Positions 8,924 through 19,102 are shown, counted from the first letter of the stretch. The stretch is 64,000 nucleotides of DNA from Actinomycetes bacterium (GCA_021841935.1 JAKCDL010000008.1:40987-104986); one strand, 5' to 3'. Made by a program: numbers and translations. Notes: generated by a model from the letters alone, not told the origin.

Positions 8924-9880
8924 CTAAAACGAGGGTCTATTCCATTCACTCACAGAAGATAATTCCTCCCTCAGTGGAGGTTCAGCACCTTCTCTCTCAC
9001 AGGTAATCGAAGAGACCTCCATCGCCGCAATCACAGCTCTTCGAACCAGCTCATAGTTGCTCAAATCTTTCTTTGAATATCCCTTGGAGAGCCAGTATGC
9101 AAGAAATCCTCCAACAAATGAATCCCCAGCTCCAACTGTATCGACCACATCGACCTTTGGAACTTCGAATGTCTCAAATTTGCCTGAATGGTATAGCTCC
9201 AGGGGCAATCCACCATTTGTAACAAAGACTATTCCTGCACCCGCTTCCTGAATCTTGCGAACCGACTCTTCGTGGGGTACGTCACCGAAAAGGTAATAAA
9301 GATCTTCGGTACTTACTTTTACTAGGTCACTTCGAGCAAATATTCGATGCACTCGATCTAGATAATTTTGACGATCGCGAACAGCGGCTGGCCTGCAATT
9401 TGGATCTATCAACACAATCAAATCATCTGCACAATTACGAATCAGCATCTCACCGGCGGTAGCCATGGGCTCGACGAATAGCGCAAGGGTACCGATGTAG
9501 AGCGCAGCCAGTTCTGAAGAAAACTCTTCCGTAACTTGAACAAGCGACTCAATGTCAATTTGAAATGCTGCGGTGTCGTGGAGGTGAAAGTGATAATTTG
9601 CCACACCATCTTCCACTTCGGCGATTGCAATTGTGGTTGGCAGTACCAGTGCGTCCGGATAACCAAGAACCACACCATCTTCGAGCAGCTTTGCTCTAAT
9701 TCTTCTACCAAAGATATCCTCGGAGATACCCATTAGGGCAAGAGAACGTGCTCCGAGTCGAGCGACGGTTCTAGCAACGTTGAATGGGCCTCCTCCTTCA
9801 ACTATCACAGGTGGCTTGTCATTTGTAACGATAAGGTCGACGAGATTTTCGCCAATCACACCTACCAAATCACGCAACAT
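8924..9880 (-). CDS. PfkB-family sugar kinase (fructokinase/ribokinase-like)
   Basis: A 318-residue PfkB kinase, phosphorylating a sugar or nucleoside with ATP in the cytoplasm. The first PfkB signature region GGGPFNVARTVARLGA (about residues 29-44) and the second, DTVGAGDSFVGGFLAYW (about 248-264) with the catalytic Asp and anion-hole GAGD, are intact. DPNCRPAAVRD is typical of fructokinase-like members, so a hexose such as fructose is the most likely substrate; that is inference. Monocistronic, with no transporter or regulator beside it to narrow the substrate. Confidence 0.88.
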   Translation of the reverse strand: MLRDLVGVIGENLVDLIVTNDKPPVIVEGGGPFNVARTVARLGARSLALMGISEDIFGRRIRAKLLEDGVVLGYPDALVLPTTIAIAEVEDGVANYHFHLHDTAAFQIDIESLVQVTEEFSSELAALYIGTLALFVEPMATAGEMLIRNCADDLIVLIDPNCRPAAVRDRQNYLDRVHRIFARSDLVKVSTEDLYYLFGDVPHEESVRKIQEAGAGIVFVTNGGLPLELYHSGKFETFEVPKVDVVDTVGAGDSFVGGFLAYWLSKGYSKKDLSNYELVRRAVIAAMEVSSITCEREGAEPPLREELSSVSEWNRPSF

Positions 9881-10326
9881 TGCCTACCGCCTAACCTGCG
9901 AAGTAAGGTTCACAACTTCACTCAAAAGGAAAAATCTACACGACGAATTAGTAGGCAGCGTAGCAAATAAGCATCATCGCTTGAGAGAATTGCCCCTCAA
10001 TGCGCGAAGGAGAAGTTGGACCCGACATTGAAGCAACAGCATCAGGGTCTCTTTAACTTGTCTACGTCAACGATCCAGAAATTTAAGTCGCTCTCGCCGT
10101 TGCATCAATGCTTCATGGATGAATGCTCAGTAGGTGAACCAAAACAGCAGCTTCGATCAAAATTCGTAGTTTGGCCGCAACGACCGCAGAAGTCCACATG
10201 TGGAATTTGCTCCAATAGTAAAACGAATGATACAAAATATGGCCGGCCGACGTTGGTATACTTTAGGGGGTCATAATCGGTACAGTAACCTTTTGTGTTG
10301 AACTATGGATTGGGAAGGTACTTCGG
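9881..10326. other. Intergenic, 446 bp
   Basis: Lies between the divergent PfkB and TetR genes. Short frames on both strands lack family features or good starts. Promoters for both genes must be here; no operator palindrome was recognised. Confidence 0.5.
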
Positions 10327-10926
10327 TTGACGAAAGAGAGAAAGCCAGCCGAGCTACGTCGAAAAGAAATTATCGAGGTCGCTGTCGCCCACTTTGCGAC
10401 TATGGGCTTCAACGCAACTTCAACGGCAAGTATCGCTACTGACGCAGGGATATCTCAAGCCTACCTTTTCAGGATCTTTCCATCGAAGTCACAACTGATC
10501 TCCGCCTGCATTGACTATGCCTTCGATCGTGTGGAGGAGTTGCTTAGCGCGGCATCTCAAGGTCTAAGCGGCGGAGATGCACTACTGGCAATTGGAAACG
10601 CATACCTAAACTACCTTTCCGACAAAGACCTACTACGGGCTCAGCTTCAGTGCTATGCAGCAGCGTCAGATCCCGAAATCGGATCGTTAGTACGTCAAAG
10701 GTACAAGAAACTTTGGGCACAGGTCGCCGAGATCGACGGAATCGCAAAGGAAGAAGTCCGCGACCTCTTCGCAAAGGGAATGCTCATAACGGTCTTGGCC
10801 GGCATCGAAATCATAGACGTCGACCCAAAATGGGTTATCGAGGCCGAGGTATTCCCACCTTGTCCAGTATGTGGAGAATCACCTTCCTACGACGATAATA
10901 TGACGATACTTCCTCATACACATTGA
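10327..10926 (+). CDS. TetR-family transcriptional regulator
   Basis: A 199-residue regulator starting with TTG, preceded by GGGAAGG. Residues ~10-57 form the TetR DNA-binding domain (RRKEIIEVAVAHFATMGFNATS, then IATDAGISQAYLFRIFPSK as the helix-turn-helix, each within one block). The rest is the alpha-helical ligand-binding domain. The C-terminus is odd: FPPCPVCGESPSY with one CxxC and two closing histidines (PHTH), which could bind a metal; family members do not usually carry this. It is 80 bp upstream of the biotin-dependent carboxylase subunit gene on the same strand, so it probably controls that gene and responds to an acyl compound; this is inference. Confidence 0.85.
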   Translation: MTKERKPAELRRKEIIEVAVAHFATMGFNATSTASIATDAGISQAYLFRIFPSKSQLISACIDYAFDRVEELLSAASQGLSGGDALLAIGNAYLNYLSDKDLLRAQLQCYAAASDPEIGSLVRQRYKKLWAQVAEIDGIAKEEVRDLFAKGMLITVLAGIEIIDVDPKWVIEAEVFPPCPVCGESPSYDDNMTILPHTH

Positions 10927-11006
10927 TGATTTACAAATTCCGCCTCCTAAAAGGTACTACCTTTATTAGTTTCTAACTAAACATTGCAGACGCAGGAGAT
11001 GGATAG

Positions 11007-12764
11007 ATGACATATAACGTCGTCGCTGAAGTATCTGGAACAATTAGCGAACTTCGCGTCGTACCTAGCTCTGTAGTTACCGAAGCGGCCATTATTTGTT
11101 ACATCGAATCCATGAAGATGGAGTACGAGGTAAGAAGCGACGCTTCGGGACTAATTGTCAATATCAATGTCAAATTGGGCAGTCAAGTTTCAGTTGGCGA
11201 CACCATATGTACTATCGAGACGAACGATGCAACCGTACCTAGCGATCAGCAGAGTCAAGAAGAGAATCATTTGCCCAGATTCGAGGATCTTGACAAACGA
11301 AACGAACTTTACTTCTCGCAGTCAAAACGCCTGCGCCAAGATCGGCGATCTGGCGAGCCAACTGCTCTCGAAAGAATCGGCTTACTATTTGATGAAGGCA
11401 GCTTCGAAGAGTACGGAAGATTTGCAATCGCAGCCCAAAGAAGACGACGAAACTACAACGACCTCGTAGCAAGAACTCAAAACGACGGCGTCATCACGGG
11501 AATCGGTACAATAGGAGGAGCCCCAGCTGCAACAATTTGCTATGACTATGATGTCCTCGCCGGAACCCAAGGCATACAAAACCACCGAAAACTCGACCGA
11601 ATCCTTGAAATCATAGCCCGTCGCAGGTTGCCTCTAATTACATTTGCTGATGGCGGGGGAGGAAGACCGGGCGACACCGACGGATTTGTACCTACGGGGC
11701 TCGAAGTGAGCTCATTTGCCGAAATAGCCAAGCTATCCCAGAATATTCCCCACATAGCGATCGCGAGCGGCTACACCTTTGCCGGAAATGCAGCACTTGC
11801 CGCAGTAGCTGACGTAATAATCGGAGTCGACGGACTCTCGATGGGCATGGGCGGTCCGGCCATGATAGAAGGTGCCGGACTGGGGAGCTTTCATCCGAGC
11901 GAAGTGGGCCCCATTGACGTTCATGAGGAGTCTGGGACGATCGACATTAGAGTTCCCGACATCGACAGCGCAATAAAGCTTTGCAAAACGATCCTCGATC
12001 TAGCTTCCAATAATGTGAAACCTTCTTCTGAACCAATAGCTAACGTTGACCTCGATCTCATCGTGCCTCAAAAGAGGGGGCGCACCTTCGATCTCGATTC
12101 GGTGATTAACGGGGTCTCGGACGGCAAAACAACGATTGAACTAAAACCCAAATATGGAAAAAATCTCCGTGTCTTTATGGCACGTATCGAGGGATTTAGT
12201 GCCATTATTATTGCAAATGATTCTCGACATTTCGCGGGTGCTATCGATAAAGACGCCTCTGAAAAGGCGATCTTCGCTTACAAACTTGCAGATAAATTCA
12301 ATTTGCCAATAGTTTCACTAATTGACACGCCTGGGTTTGTCGTTGGACCGCATGAAGAATCACGAGGTGGCGTTCGAAGCTTTGGACAACTCTTCATCGA
12401 GGGATCCCGTTGTAAATCCGAGACGATCGCTATAGTTCTCCGTAGAGGCTACGGCCTTGGCGCTATGGCAATGACCAAAGGGTCCTTCAAAGAAACATTC
12501 AAAACTATCTCGTGGCCAACTGGCGAGTTTGGAGGGATGGGACCGGAGGGCGCTATCCGCCTCGGGAACAGAAAAGAGCTCGAAGCCATCGCGGATCTAG
12601 CACAGAGAGAGGAAAGGTACAACCAACTACTGCAAGCGCTTTTGAACTCCACTAGCGCCCTTTCATTGGCAGATGCCTTCGAAATCGACGAAGTCATTAA
12701 ACCTAATGACACCCGCTCTTGCCTCAAGCGGCTATTCGAACAAATCTCTTTGAGCAATCAATAA
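11007..12764 (+). CDS. Biotin carrier - carboxyltransferase fusion (acyl-CoA carboxylase subunit)
   Basis: A 585-residue two-domain protein. Residues 1-72 are a biotinyl domain with the biotin lysine in ESMKMEYEV (K37). After a linker, residues ~95-585 are a carboxyltransferase of the acetyl/propionyl-CoA carboxylase type. Visible blocks are ITGIGTIGGAPAATICYDYD, GGGGRPGDTDG, GLSMGMGGPAMIEGAG, the second-half block LIDTPGFVVGPHEESRG and a closing GPEGAIRLGNRKEL. It would transfer CO2 from biotin to an acyl-CoA. No biotin carboxylase gene lies nearby, so that subunit must be elsewhere. AGGAG precedes the ATG. Carrier and transferase halves are more often separate or part of a longer fusion. 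Substrate unknown; TetR neighbour is the likely regulator. Confidence 0.85.
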   Translation: MTYNVVAEVSGTISELRVVPSSVVTEAAIICYIESMKMEYEVRSDASGLIVNINVKLGSQVSVGDTICTIETNDATVPSDQQSQEENHLPRFEDLDKRNELYFSQSKRLRQDRRSGEPTALERIGLLFDEGSFEEYGRFAIAAQRRRRNYNDLVARTQNDGVITGIGTIGGAPAATICYDYDVLAGTQGIQNHRKLDRILEIIARRRLPLITFADGGGGRPGDTDGFVPTGLEVSSFAEIAKLSQNIPHIAIASGYTFAGNAALAAVADVIIGVDGLSMGMGGPAMIEGAGLGSFHPSEVGPIDVHEESGTIDIRVPDIDSAIKLCKTILDLASNNVKPSSEPIANVDLDLIVPQKRGRTFDLDSVINGVSDGKTTIELKPKYGKNLRVFMARIEGFSAIIIANDSRHFAGAIDKDASEKAIFAYKLADKFNLPIVSLIDTPGFVVGPHEESRGGVRSFGQLFIEGSRCKSETIAIVLRRGYGLGAMAMTKGSFKETFKTISWPTGEFGGMGPEGAIRLGNRKELEAIADLAQREERYNQLLQALLNSTSALSLADAFEIDEVIKPNDTRSCLKRLFEQISLSNQ

Positions 12765-12773
12765 AGTGATCGG

Positions 12774-13493
12774 CTAAAGGCCACTATGACCGAATAGAGC
12801 TCCAACTCCTGCCGTTACTGCCATAGCAAGTGATCCACCGATCATGACGCGTATCGTTGCACGTATAGGTTTCGCGCCACCAACTTTGGCTCCGATCCAT
12901 CCAATTACTGCAAGGGAGGCAATTGCGACCGCAACAATAACTGGTATCTTTATCGACGAAGGTGAAAGTAAAAGTGCCACTATTGGAAAGATGGCACCGA
13001 AGGTAAACGCGGCTGCAGATGCAAGAGCGGCTTGAACCGGATTAGCGCGATTCATATCGGCAATACCAAGCTCCTCACGAGCGTGAGACCCTAAGGCATC
13101 ATGAGCTGTCAATGCTTCAGCTACTTCAAGAGCCAACTCTTTAGAAAGTCCTCGCTCCTGGTAAAAGCCTGCGAGTTCACGAAGCTCTGCTTCAGGATAA
13201 TGCTCCAACTCAAGCGCTTCACGAGCTAGATCTGCCTCTTCGGTATCGCTTTGCGACGAGACGGATACGTACTCACCAGCTGCCATTGCCATGGCGCCCG
13301 CCGCAAGAGCAGCGAGTCCAGTCGCAAGAATACCAGAGCGGGACGCAGAGGTCGCGGCAACGCCAATCATGATTGAAGAAGTTGAAACAATACCGTCATC
13401 CGCTCCTAATACGGCCGCCCTTAGCCAACCTGCACGGTGAAGCTTATGGGACTCGATTTTCGGATGCGGTTTCTTATTTTCGACGGAGGTCAT
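12774..13493 (-). CDS. VIT-family (VIT1/CCC1) metal transporter
   Basis: A 239-residue membrane protein of the VIT1/CCC1 family, which moves Fe2+ or Mn2+ across membranes. The family hallmark LRAAVLGADDGIVSTSSIMIGVA starts near residue 24 (quoted as LRAAVLGADDGIV and STSSIMIGVA). The second helix AAGAMAMAAGEYVSVSSQSD with metal-binding residues, the Glu-rich cytoplasmic metal-binding domain (about 83-145, YPEAELRELAGFYQERGLS) and three C-terminal helices follow. Length is normal. It diverges from aconitase, an iron-sulfur enzyme, with a possible iron-regulator half-site between them. Confidence 0.9.
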   Translation of the reverse strand: MTSVENKKPHPKIESHKLHRAGWLRAAVLGADDGIVSTSSIMIGVAATSASRSGILATGLAALAAGAMAMAAGEYVSVSSQSDTEEADLAREALELEHYPEAELRELAGFYQERGLSKELALEVAEALTAHDALGSHAREELGIADMNRANPVQAALASAAAFTFGAIFPIVALLLSPSSIKIPVIVAVAIASLAVIGWIGAKVGGAKPIRATIRVMIGGSLAMAVTAGVGALFGHSGL

Positions 13494-13529
13494 GTGGCTA
13501 TTCTAACTTCATGTCGTGTGAATTGAAAC

Positions 13530-13548
13530 TTAGGTTACCGAGAGTTAA
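13530..13548. promoter_or_regulatory. Weak IdeR/DtxR-like half-site
   Basis: TTAGGTTA (13530-13537) equals the left half of the actinobacterial iron box; the right half matches poorly (about 12 of 19 positions overall by eye). It sits between the divergent metal transporter and aconitase genes, which makes iron control plausible but unproven. Confidence 0.2.
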
Positions 13549-13645
13549 GGAAGGCTTTACCAAAATGGAACTAACGGCCTCGATTAGTAAGTCAAAGCTT
13601 CAATTTAGTAACATTGAAGAAAATCGGATCTTATAAGGAGAATCA

Positions 13646-16303
13646 ATGGCCGACACCTTCGGAACTCGACGTTCACTTACCGTCGGTGACAAAACATATT
13701 CGATCTATTCACTCGCGGACGAAACGAAACTAGGTGAAGTAAGTAAGCTTCCCTATTCGTTGAAGATCCTCCTCGAGAATCTTCTTCGAAAAGAAGATGG
13801 TCTATCCGTAACACCGGAGGACATCACAGCATTGATTTCGTCACGAAACGAAGAGCGCGAAATTGCATTTTCACCAGCGCGAATTCTCATGCAGGACTTT
13901 ACAGGGGTACCCGCCGTCGTTGACTTGGCGACGATGCGCGATGCAATTACTGGACTAGGAGGAGATCCTTCAAACGTCAACCCGCTCATTCCTGCCGAAC
14001 TCGTCATCGATCACTCGGTGATAGCCGATGACTTTGGAACATCTAACTCTTTCTCAATTAATGCTGCACTCGAGGCGCAGAGGAACAAGGAGCGATACCA
14101 GTTTCTAAGGTGGGGCCAACAAGCGTTTAATAACTTTGTAGTAGTTCCACCGGACACCGGCATCTGCCACCAAGTCAATCTCGAGTATCTTGCCCGTGTC
14201 GTTTTCGTTGACGATGAAGGCGTTGCCTATCCAGATACTCTCGTTGGAACCGACTCTCACACAACGATGATAAATGGCCTTGGTGTCGTCGGATGGGGAG
14301 TCGGCGGGATCGAGGCTGAGGCCGCGATGTTGGGCCAGCCGATATCGATGCTCATACCAAAGGTTGTAGGAATCAAATTAACAGGAGAACTTCCAGCTGG
14401 AACTACAGCGACCGACCTAGTCCTAGTCGTTACAGAGATGTTACGCAAGCATGGTGTGGTCGGAAAGTTCGTTGAGTTCTATGGTCCCGGCTGCGTAAAC
14501 GTACCCCTTGAAAATCGCGCAACAATCGGAAATATGTCGCCGGAATATGGATCAACGATCACCGTTTTCCCGATCGACAACGAGGTCATCCGTTATCTTG
14601 AACTGACGGGTAGATCGAAAGATCAAATCGCCCTCGTGGAAGCATATGCAAAGGCTCAAGGACTTTGGCTCGACCCGGCCGTGGAACCCGAATATGACGA
14701 GAAGCTCGAACTTGATCTATCAACAGTAGTTCCGTCAATATCGGGGCCATCGAGACCACAGGACCGTGTTTCGCTTTCTTCAGTAAAAGAGAGCTTTGAA
14801 GCAGCCCTAACGAAGCAGATCGCCATTTCAAATGGAGACCGTGGAGCTAAAGGTCAAGTGACCTTAGAGGACAACACTACCTTTGAAATTGAACACGGTG
14901 CAGTAGTAATAGCTGCGATCACTTCTTGCACAAATACCTCCAATCCTTCGGTAATGGTTGCCGCCGGCCTTGTTGCGAAGAAAGCGGTGGAGCGAGGCAT
15001 TACAAGAAAGCCATGGGTGAAGACCACTCTTGCACCAGGCTCAAAGGTGGTAATGGAATACTACGATCGCTCGAATTTGACTCCTTACCTCGAAAAAATG
15101 GGGTTCTTCCTAGTCGGATACGGATGCACAACTTGCATCGGAAACTCTGGCCCTATTCTTCCCGAAGTTTCACAGGCGATTAATTCAAACAACATCGCAG
15201 CAGTATCAGTGCTATCTGGAAACCGAAACTTCGAGGGACGCATCAATCCTGATGTTCGCATGAACTATCTAGCTTCACCTCCTCTGGTAATCGCATATGC
15301 GATAGCTGGAACAATGAATATTGACATCATGTCAGAACCTATTGCTACAGATGCTGAGGGCAAAGATGTATACCTGAAGGATATCTGGCCAACTGAAGCA
15401 GAAATTGCTGAGGTAATCCGAGAGGCGATTGGGACTGAAATGTTTGCGTCGTCTTACCGTGGAGCATTCGAGGGTGACGAAAGGTGGAGGTCCCTTAGCA
15501 TACCAACTGGAGACCACTTCGCCTGGGATAACGAGACTTCCACATACGTAAGACAAGCGCCGTTCTTCGATGGATTAACTAAAGAGCCAAAACCGGTAGC
15601 CGCAATATCCGGCGCAAAAGTACTTGGAATCTTCGGAGACTCTGTAACCACAGACCATATCTCTCCGGCTGGAAATATCCGACCAACTTCGCCCGCCGGC
15701 ACATGGCTTACGGAAAATGGCGTGAACAGCGATGACTTCAACTCTTACGGTGCACGAAGAGGAAATCACGAAGTGATGCTAAGGGGCACCTTTGCAAACA
15801 TTAGAATCCGAAACCGCCTAGCCGATGGAAAAGAGGGGGGATACACAAAGTTGCTTCCCGATGGCGAGATCACCACGATCTACGATGCCGCTATGAAGTA
15901 CAAGGAACGTTCTATTCCCCTAGTCATTCTCGCTGGCAAGGAGTACGGCTCCGGTTCATCTCGTGACTGGGCCGCAAAGGGTACTAACCTCCTTGGAGTA
16001 AAGGCAGTTATCGCTGAAAGTTTCGAGCGAATCCACCGATCAAACTTGGTCGGAATGGGTATATTGCCGCTCCAATTCCTCGAAGGACAAAACGTAGATT
16101 CTTTAGAACTCACAGGTTACGAGGACTTCTCGATCTTAGGCGTTGAGGCATTGAATAGTGGGGTAAAGCCATCAACTTTGAAGGTCCTCGCAGATGATAA
16201 AGAGTTTTCCGTTCGACTTCGAATCGACACACCAGGAGAACTAGAGTACTACCGCCACGGGGGCATACTTCAATATGTTCTAAGAAATCTTGCGGCCAAA
16301 TAA
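13646..16303 (+). CDS. acnA: Aconitate hydratase A
   Basis: An 885-residue 4Fe-4S aconitase interconverting citrate and isocitrate in the TCA cycle. Cluster ligands are visible in [13 protein letters not shown] and [11 protein letters not shown]; also present are [21 protein letters not shown] (as [13 protein letters not shown]), [11 protein letters not shown], the swivel-domain [14 protein letters not shown] and the C-terminal [16 protein letters not shown]. Length fits the AcnA/IRP1 class. Ribosome binding site AAGGAG lies 6 bp before the ATG. Monocistronic, ended by a 17-bp stem terminator. Confidence 0.97.
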   Translation: MADTFGTRRSLTVGDKTYSIYSLADETKLGEVSKLPYSLKILLENLLRKEDGLSVTPEDITALISSRNEEREIAFSPARILMQDFTGVPAVVDLATMRDAITGLGGDPSNVNPLIPAELVIDHSVIADDFGTSNSFSINAALEAQRNKERYQFLRWGQQAFNNFVVVPPDTGICHQVNLEYLARVVFVDDEGVAYPDTLVGTDSHTTMINGLGVVGWGVGGIEAEAAMLGQPISMLIPKVVGIKLTGELPAGTTATDLVLVVTEMLRKHGVVGKFVEFYGPGCVNVPLENRATIGNMSPEYGSTITVFPIDNEVIRYLELTGRSKDQIALVEAYAKAQGLWLDPAVEPEYDEKLELDLSTVVPSISGPSRPQDRVSLSSVKESFEAALTKQIAISNGDRGAKGQVTLEDNTTFEIEHGAVVIAAITSCTNTSNPSVMVAAGLVAKKAVERGITRKPWVKTTLAPGSKVVMEYYDRSNLTPYLEKMGFFLVGYGCTTCIGNSGPILPEVSQAINSNNIAAVSVLSGNRNFEGRINPDVRMNYLASPPLVIAYAIAGTMNIDIMSEPIATDAEGKDVYLKDIWPTEAEIAEVIREAIGTEMFASSYRGAFEGDERWRSLSIPTGDHFAWDNETSTYVRQAPFFDGLTKEPKPVAAISGAKVLGIFGDSVTTDHISPAGNIRPTSPAGTWLTENGVNSDDFNSYGARRGNHEVMLRGTFANIRIRNRLADGKEGGYTKLLPDGEITTIYDAAMKYKERSIPLVILAGKEYGSGSSRDWAAKGTNLLGVKAVIAESFERIHRSNLVGMGILPLQFLEGQNVDSLELTGYEDFSILGVEALNSGVKPSTLKVLADDKEFSVRLRIDTPGELEYYRHGGILQYVLRNLAAK

Positions 16304-16311
16304 AAGGCCTC

Positions 16312-16349
16312 TTGACTCAGATGGACACGATAGTGTCCATCTGAGTCAA
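16312..16349. terminator. Perfect 17-bp stem terminator shared by convergent genes
   Basis: TTGACTCAGATGGACAC (16312-16328) pairs fully with 16333-16349 around the loop GATA. The right arm overlaps the stop codon of the EamA gene (16346-16348). Confidence 0.75.
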
Positions 16350-17236
16350 CCAAGACTTGAATTTACAACACTTCCAATCACCAAGACCAAACTCAGGATG
16401 GTCAAAAGCGTTACCGGCTGATGCAATAAAACGGACGAGAGGAAGACGGTAGCTATGGGTTGCAGGTAAAGATAGAGTGCCGCAAGGTTCGCTCCCCCAC
16501 TAGCCACACCTTTAATCCAAAAAATCATCGCGATAAGATTTGAACCAAGACTTACGACTATTATCTCGCCAAAATTAGCAAGTAAAATACTCTTCGGATG
16601 AGTACCGTTGAATATTAGTGGTGCTATAAGCGCGACAGGAGCAGAGTAAATTGCCATCTGTGCGCTCTTATCAAACGCCGGGATCCGCCACCGATCAGAA
16701 AAAGCGGTAAACAGTGCCCAAGAAATTGCTGCAAAAGTCGCAAATGCAATTCCGATTACTGTTACAACATGCCCCTTGACGGCCACACCGCCAAAAAGTG
16801 GAATGGTACTAGCTAATATTGCAACGACGAGCGACACAATCAACCTCTTAGATGGCATCGCTTTTTTAGACCAAGCGAAAATAAGAACTATCCATACCGG
16901 CTCGGTCGTCAATACAATTCCAACCGACGAAGCTGATGTCGAGGCCAGAGCAAGAGAGATAAACAGGTTGTAACCTACTCCGCCAAAGATCGAATATGCG
17001 GCAGTTCTCACCCAACCAACGTCACCTCGAGCGGGCGTCACAATTCGACCTTGAAGAATTGAACGAAATATATAGAGGAGTACAAAGGCCGAAGCGGTAG
17101 GAACTAACCTCCAAAAAAAGAGCCAGCTGCTAGAAAAAGAGGAGCTCAAGGCAGACGTTGCGACCGGCGCTGAGCCCCATATTACTACGGCAGCAAGGAG
17201 GTATAGCTGTTCGGTTAGCTGCCTAGTTGTCTTCAC
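16346..17236 (-). CDS. EamA/DMT-superfamily transporter
   Basis: A 296-residue protein with about ten hydrophobic segments in two repeated halves, the layout of the drug/metabolite transporter superfamily (EamA). Typical words are LLAAVVIWGSAPVATSAL at the start of repeat one, GVGYNLFISLALASTSASSVG, and the second-repeat SWALFTAFSDRWR and YLYLQPIATVFLSSVLL. Such proteins export small metabolites or amino acids; substrate not predictable. Its first 14 bp overlap the 3' end of dnaB, so it is probably the last gene of that transcript as well as having the shared terminator downstream. Confidence 0.85.
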   Translation of the reverse strand: MKTTRQLTEQLYLLAAVVIWGSAPVATSALSSSFSSSWLFFWRLVPTASAFVLLYIFRSILQGRIVTPARGDVGWVRTAAYSIFGGVGYNLFISLALASTSASSVGIVLTTEPVWIVLIFAWSKKAMPSKRLIVSLVVAILASTIPLFGGVAVKGHVVTVIGIAFATFAAISWALFTAFSDRWRIPAFDKSAQMAIYSAPVALIAPLIFNGTHPKSILLANFGEIIVVSLGSNLIAMIFWIKGVASGGANLAALYLYLQPIATVFLSSVLLHQPVTLLTILSLVLVIGSVVNSSLG

Positions 17237-19082
17237 TTTGATACTGGTTCTTTGGACGCTTACGATTCGCGAACTTGGTGAACGAGGGAATATATGTCAA
17301 ATTGACAGATCCAATCGGACCACTACGGTGTTTAGCGATGATAATCTCTGCGCTATTTTTATCTTGAAACTCATCTTCGGGGCCGCCGGCATCTCTCGAT
17401 ATGAACATAACCACGTCGGCGTCTTGCTCCAAAGAATTATGCACAACAACTCCATTGGCAATAAAGTTATGGTAATTTTCAACCTCAAGGTCATAAACCG
17501 CATCAAATCCAACTGGATGTATATCTACGAATTTGAGGAACTTTGTTGTAAGGCTCAATTGGGCTACCGCACCGTGGTCATGAGATCGATTACGACGGCT
17601 TTCATCAGCTTCCGTAACTGCGATCTCTTCTCCCTCGTTTATCTGCCAAAGCATCTTCCAGCCGCTACGCGTCAAAAACCGATGGTTGAGAGTACTGATA
17701 ATTTCCGGTCCACCGTCAATTTCAACCCGAAAGATAGGACGATATCCACTTAGAAACACTCTTTTCACAGTCGCCGGAAAATAAGACTTAGATCCTTCGT
17801 CATATGCGACAACCTGAACAAAGGAGTCGCTCGCCAATCGCTCGAGTGTTGCTATGGAGACATCTTCCCCGTTGGCAAGACGCACCTTCGTTGATCCATC
17901 TAGACATCCCGATTCACGTAGATCAGCTAAGGTAGGGCGCTTGTCCTGCCGACTCTCCACACCTCTCGAGAGCTGGGAGAGGGCAACCACCGGTACTTCT
18001 AATTCTCTCGCCAGAAGTTTAAGACCCCTAGATATCTCTGACACTTGAACTTGGCGCGATTCAGCCCGCATTCCCCCTGACATCAATTGGAGATAATCAA
18101 CAACTATCAGTCCGAGTTCTCCTAAATTTGCCTTTAATTTTCTTGCTCGGGTTCGAATATCAAGTACCGAAACATTGGGTGAATCGTCAATGTAAAGGGG
18201 CGCACTTCCGAGGGTAGAGAGTGTCTTTGAGATTCTTTGCCACTCATCATTACTCAAGTCCCCATTCTTGAGGCGTTTTGAGTCAACTCGCGCCTCAGAG
18301 GCAAGTATTCGTTGGGTAAGTTCGATATGGCTCATTTCAAGAGAAAATATCAGGACCGGTAACTGCTGTCGGGCTGAAACGTGACTCGCGATACCAAGTG
18401 CAAAGGCCGTCTTTCCCATTGCTGGACGAGCTCCCACTATGATCATCGCCGACTTTTGAAGGCCCGACAAGATCTCGTCCAAATCGTCTAATCCTGTTGA
18501 AATGCCACTTATATGATCGCTGCTGCTACTCCGGGCCTCAAGATCATCTAAGGTTCGATTAAGTGCATCCCTTAGCGCCACTAAAGTATTGGAACTCTTC
18601 TTGCTTGAAATCTCGAAAATTAGAGATTCTGCTTTATCAAGCACTTCATTTACATCTTCTGGCACCGAGTAGCTCATCTCAGCGACCTTTGTAGCGGCGG
18701 CGATGAGCTTTCTTAGAAGAGAGTACTCCTCCACAATCGTTGCATATCGTGCGGCACTTCCCATGGTCGGTGTGGAGGCCAACAATTCAATCAAGTATCC
18801 AGTGCCGCCAATAGCCTCTAATTTACCCATCCTACGAAGCTCATCAGAGACACTCACGGTATCGCAAACAGCCAACTTGCTATTCAACTTTTGAATTGCT
18901 TCGAAAACAATTTGATGGCTTGGCTTGTAGAAATCTTCCTTAGAAACCCTCTCAAGAGCCTCACCGATGGCGTCCTTCGAGAGCAACATGGCGCCTAAAA
19001 GAGACTCTTCGGCCTCTAAGTTATGTGGTATCGATCGTTCAGTTGACGCGCCGATGAAGTCGCCATCACCACTTCTCGCCAT
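17223..19082 (-). CDS. dnaB: Replicative DNA helicase DnaB, intein-containing precursor
   Basis: A 619-residue precursor. Residues 1-392 and 550-619 together form a normal ~462-residue DnaB, the ring helicase at replication forks: N-terminal domain (IPHNLEAEESLLGAMLL), Walker A GARPAMGKTAFALG, Walker B LIVVDYLQLM, and arginine-finger region near SLEQDADVVMFISR. The coding sequence is interrupted between LRESG and SLEQDADVV by a 157-residue mini-intein annotated separately. The start ATG at 19082 lies just after the terminator following rplI, so dnaB may need its own promoter or read-through. Order rpsF-ssb-rpsR-rplI-dnaB is conserved among bacteria. Confidence 0.96.
   Translation of the reverse strand: MARSGDGDFIGASTERSIPHNLEAEESLLGAMLLSKDAIGEALERVSKEDFYKPSHQIVFEAIQKLNSKLAVCDTVSVSDELRRMGKLEAIGGTGYLIELLASTPTMGSAARYATIVEEYSLLRKLIAAATKVAEMSYSVPEDVNEVLDKAESLIFEISSKKSSNTLVALRDALNRTLDDLEARSSSSDHISGISTGLDDLDEILSGLQKSAMIIVGARPAMGKTAFALGIASHVSARQQLPVLIFSLEMSHIELTQRILASEARVDSKRLKNGDLSNDEWQRISKTLSTLGSAPLYIDDSPNVSVLDIRTRARKLKANLGELGLIVVDYLQLMSGGMRAESRQVQVSEISRGLKLLARELEVPVVALSQLSRGVESRQDKRPTLADLRESGCLDGSTKVRLANGEDVSIATLERLASDSFVQVVAYDEGSKSYFPATVKRVFLSGYRPIFRVEIDGGPEIISTLNHRFLTRSGWKMLWQINEGEEIAVTEADESRRNRSHDHGAVAQLSLTTKFLKFVDIHPVGFDAVYDLEVENYHNFIANGVVVHNSLEQDADVVMFISRDAGGPEDEFQDKNSAEIIIAKHRSGPIGSVNLTYIPSFTKFANRKRPKNQYQSEDN
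17436..17906 (-). other. DnaB mini-intein (157 residues)
   Basis: The in-frame insert begins with Cys (CLDGSTKV, block A) and ends in VVVHN followed by Ser of the C-extein. Block B has the TxxH motif (STLNHRFLT) and block F is VYDLEVENYHNFIANG. All residues needed for splicing are present: C1, TxxH, penultimate H, terminal N and S+1. No LAGLIDADG endonuclease blocks are present and there is no room for them, so it should splice but not home. The site ESG/SLEQDA is a known DnaB intein position. Confidence 0.95.
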
Positions 19083-19102
19083 AACTTTCCTATCTTTAGA
19101 TC

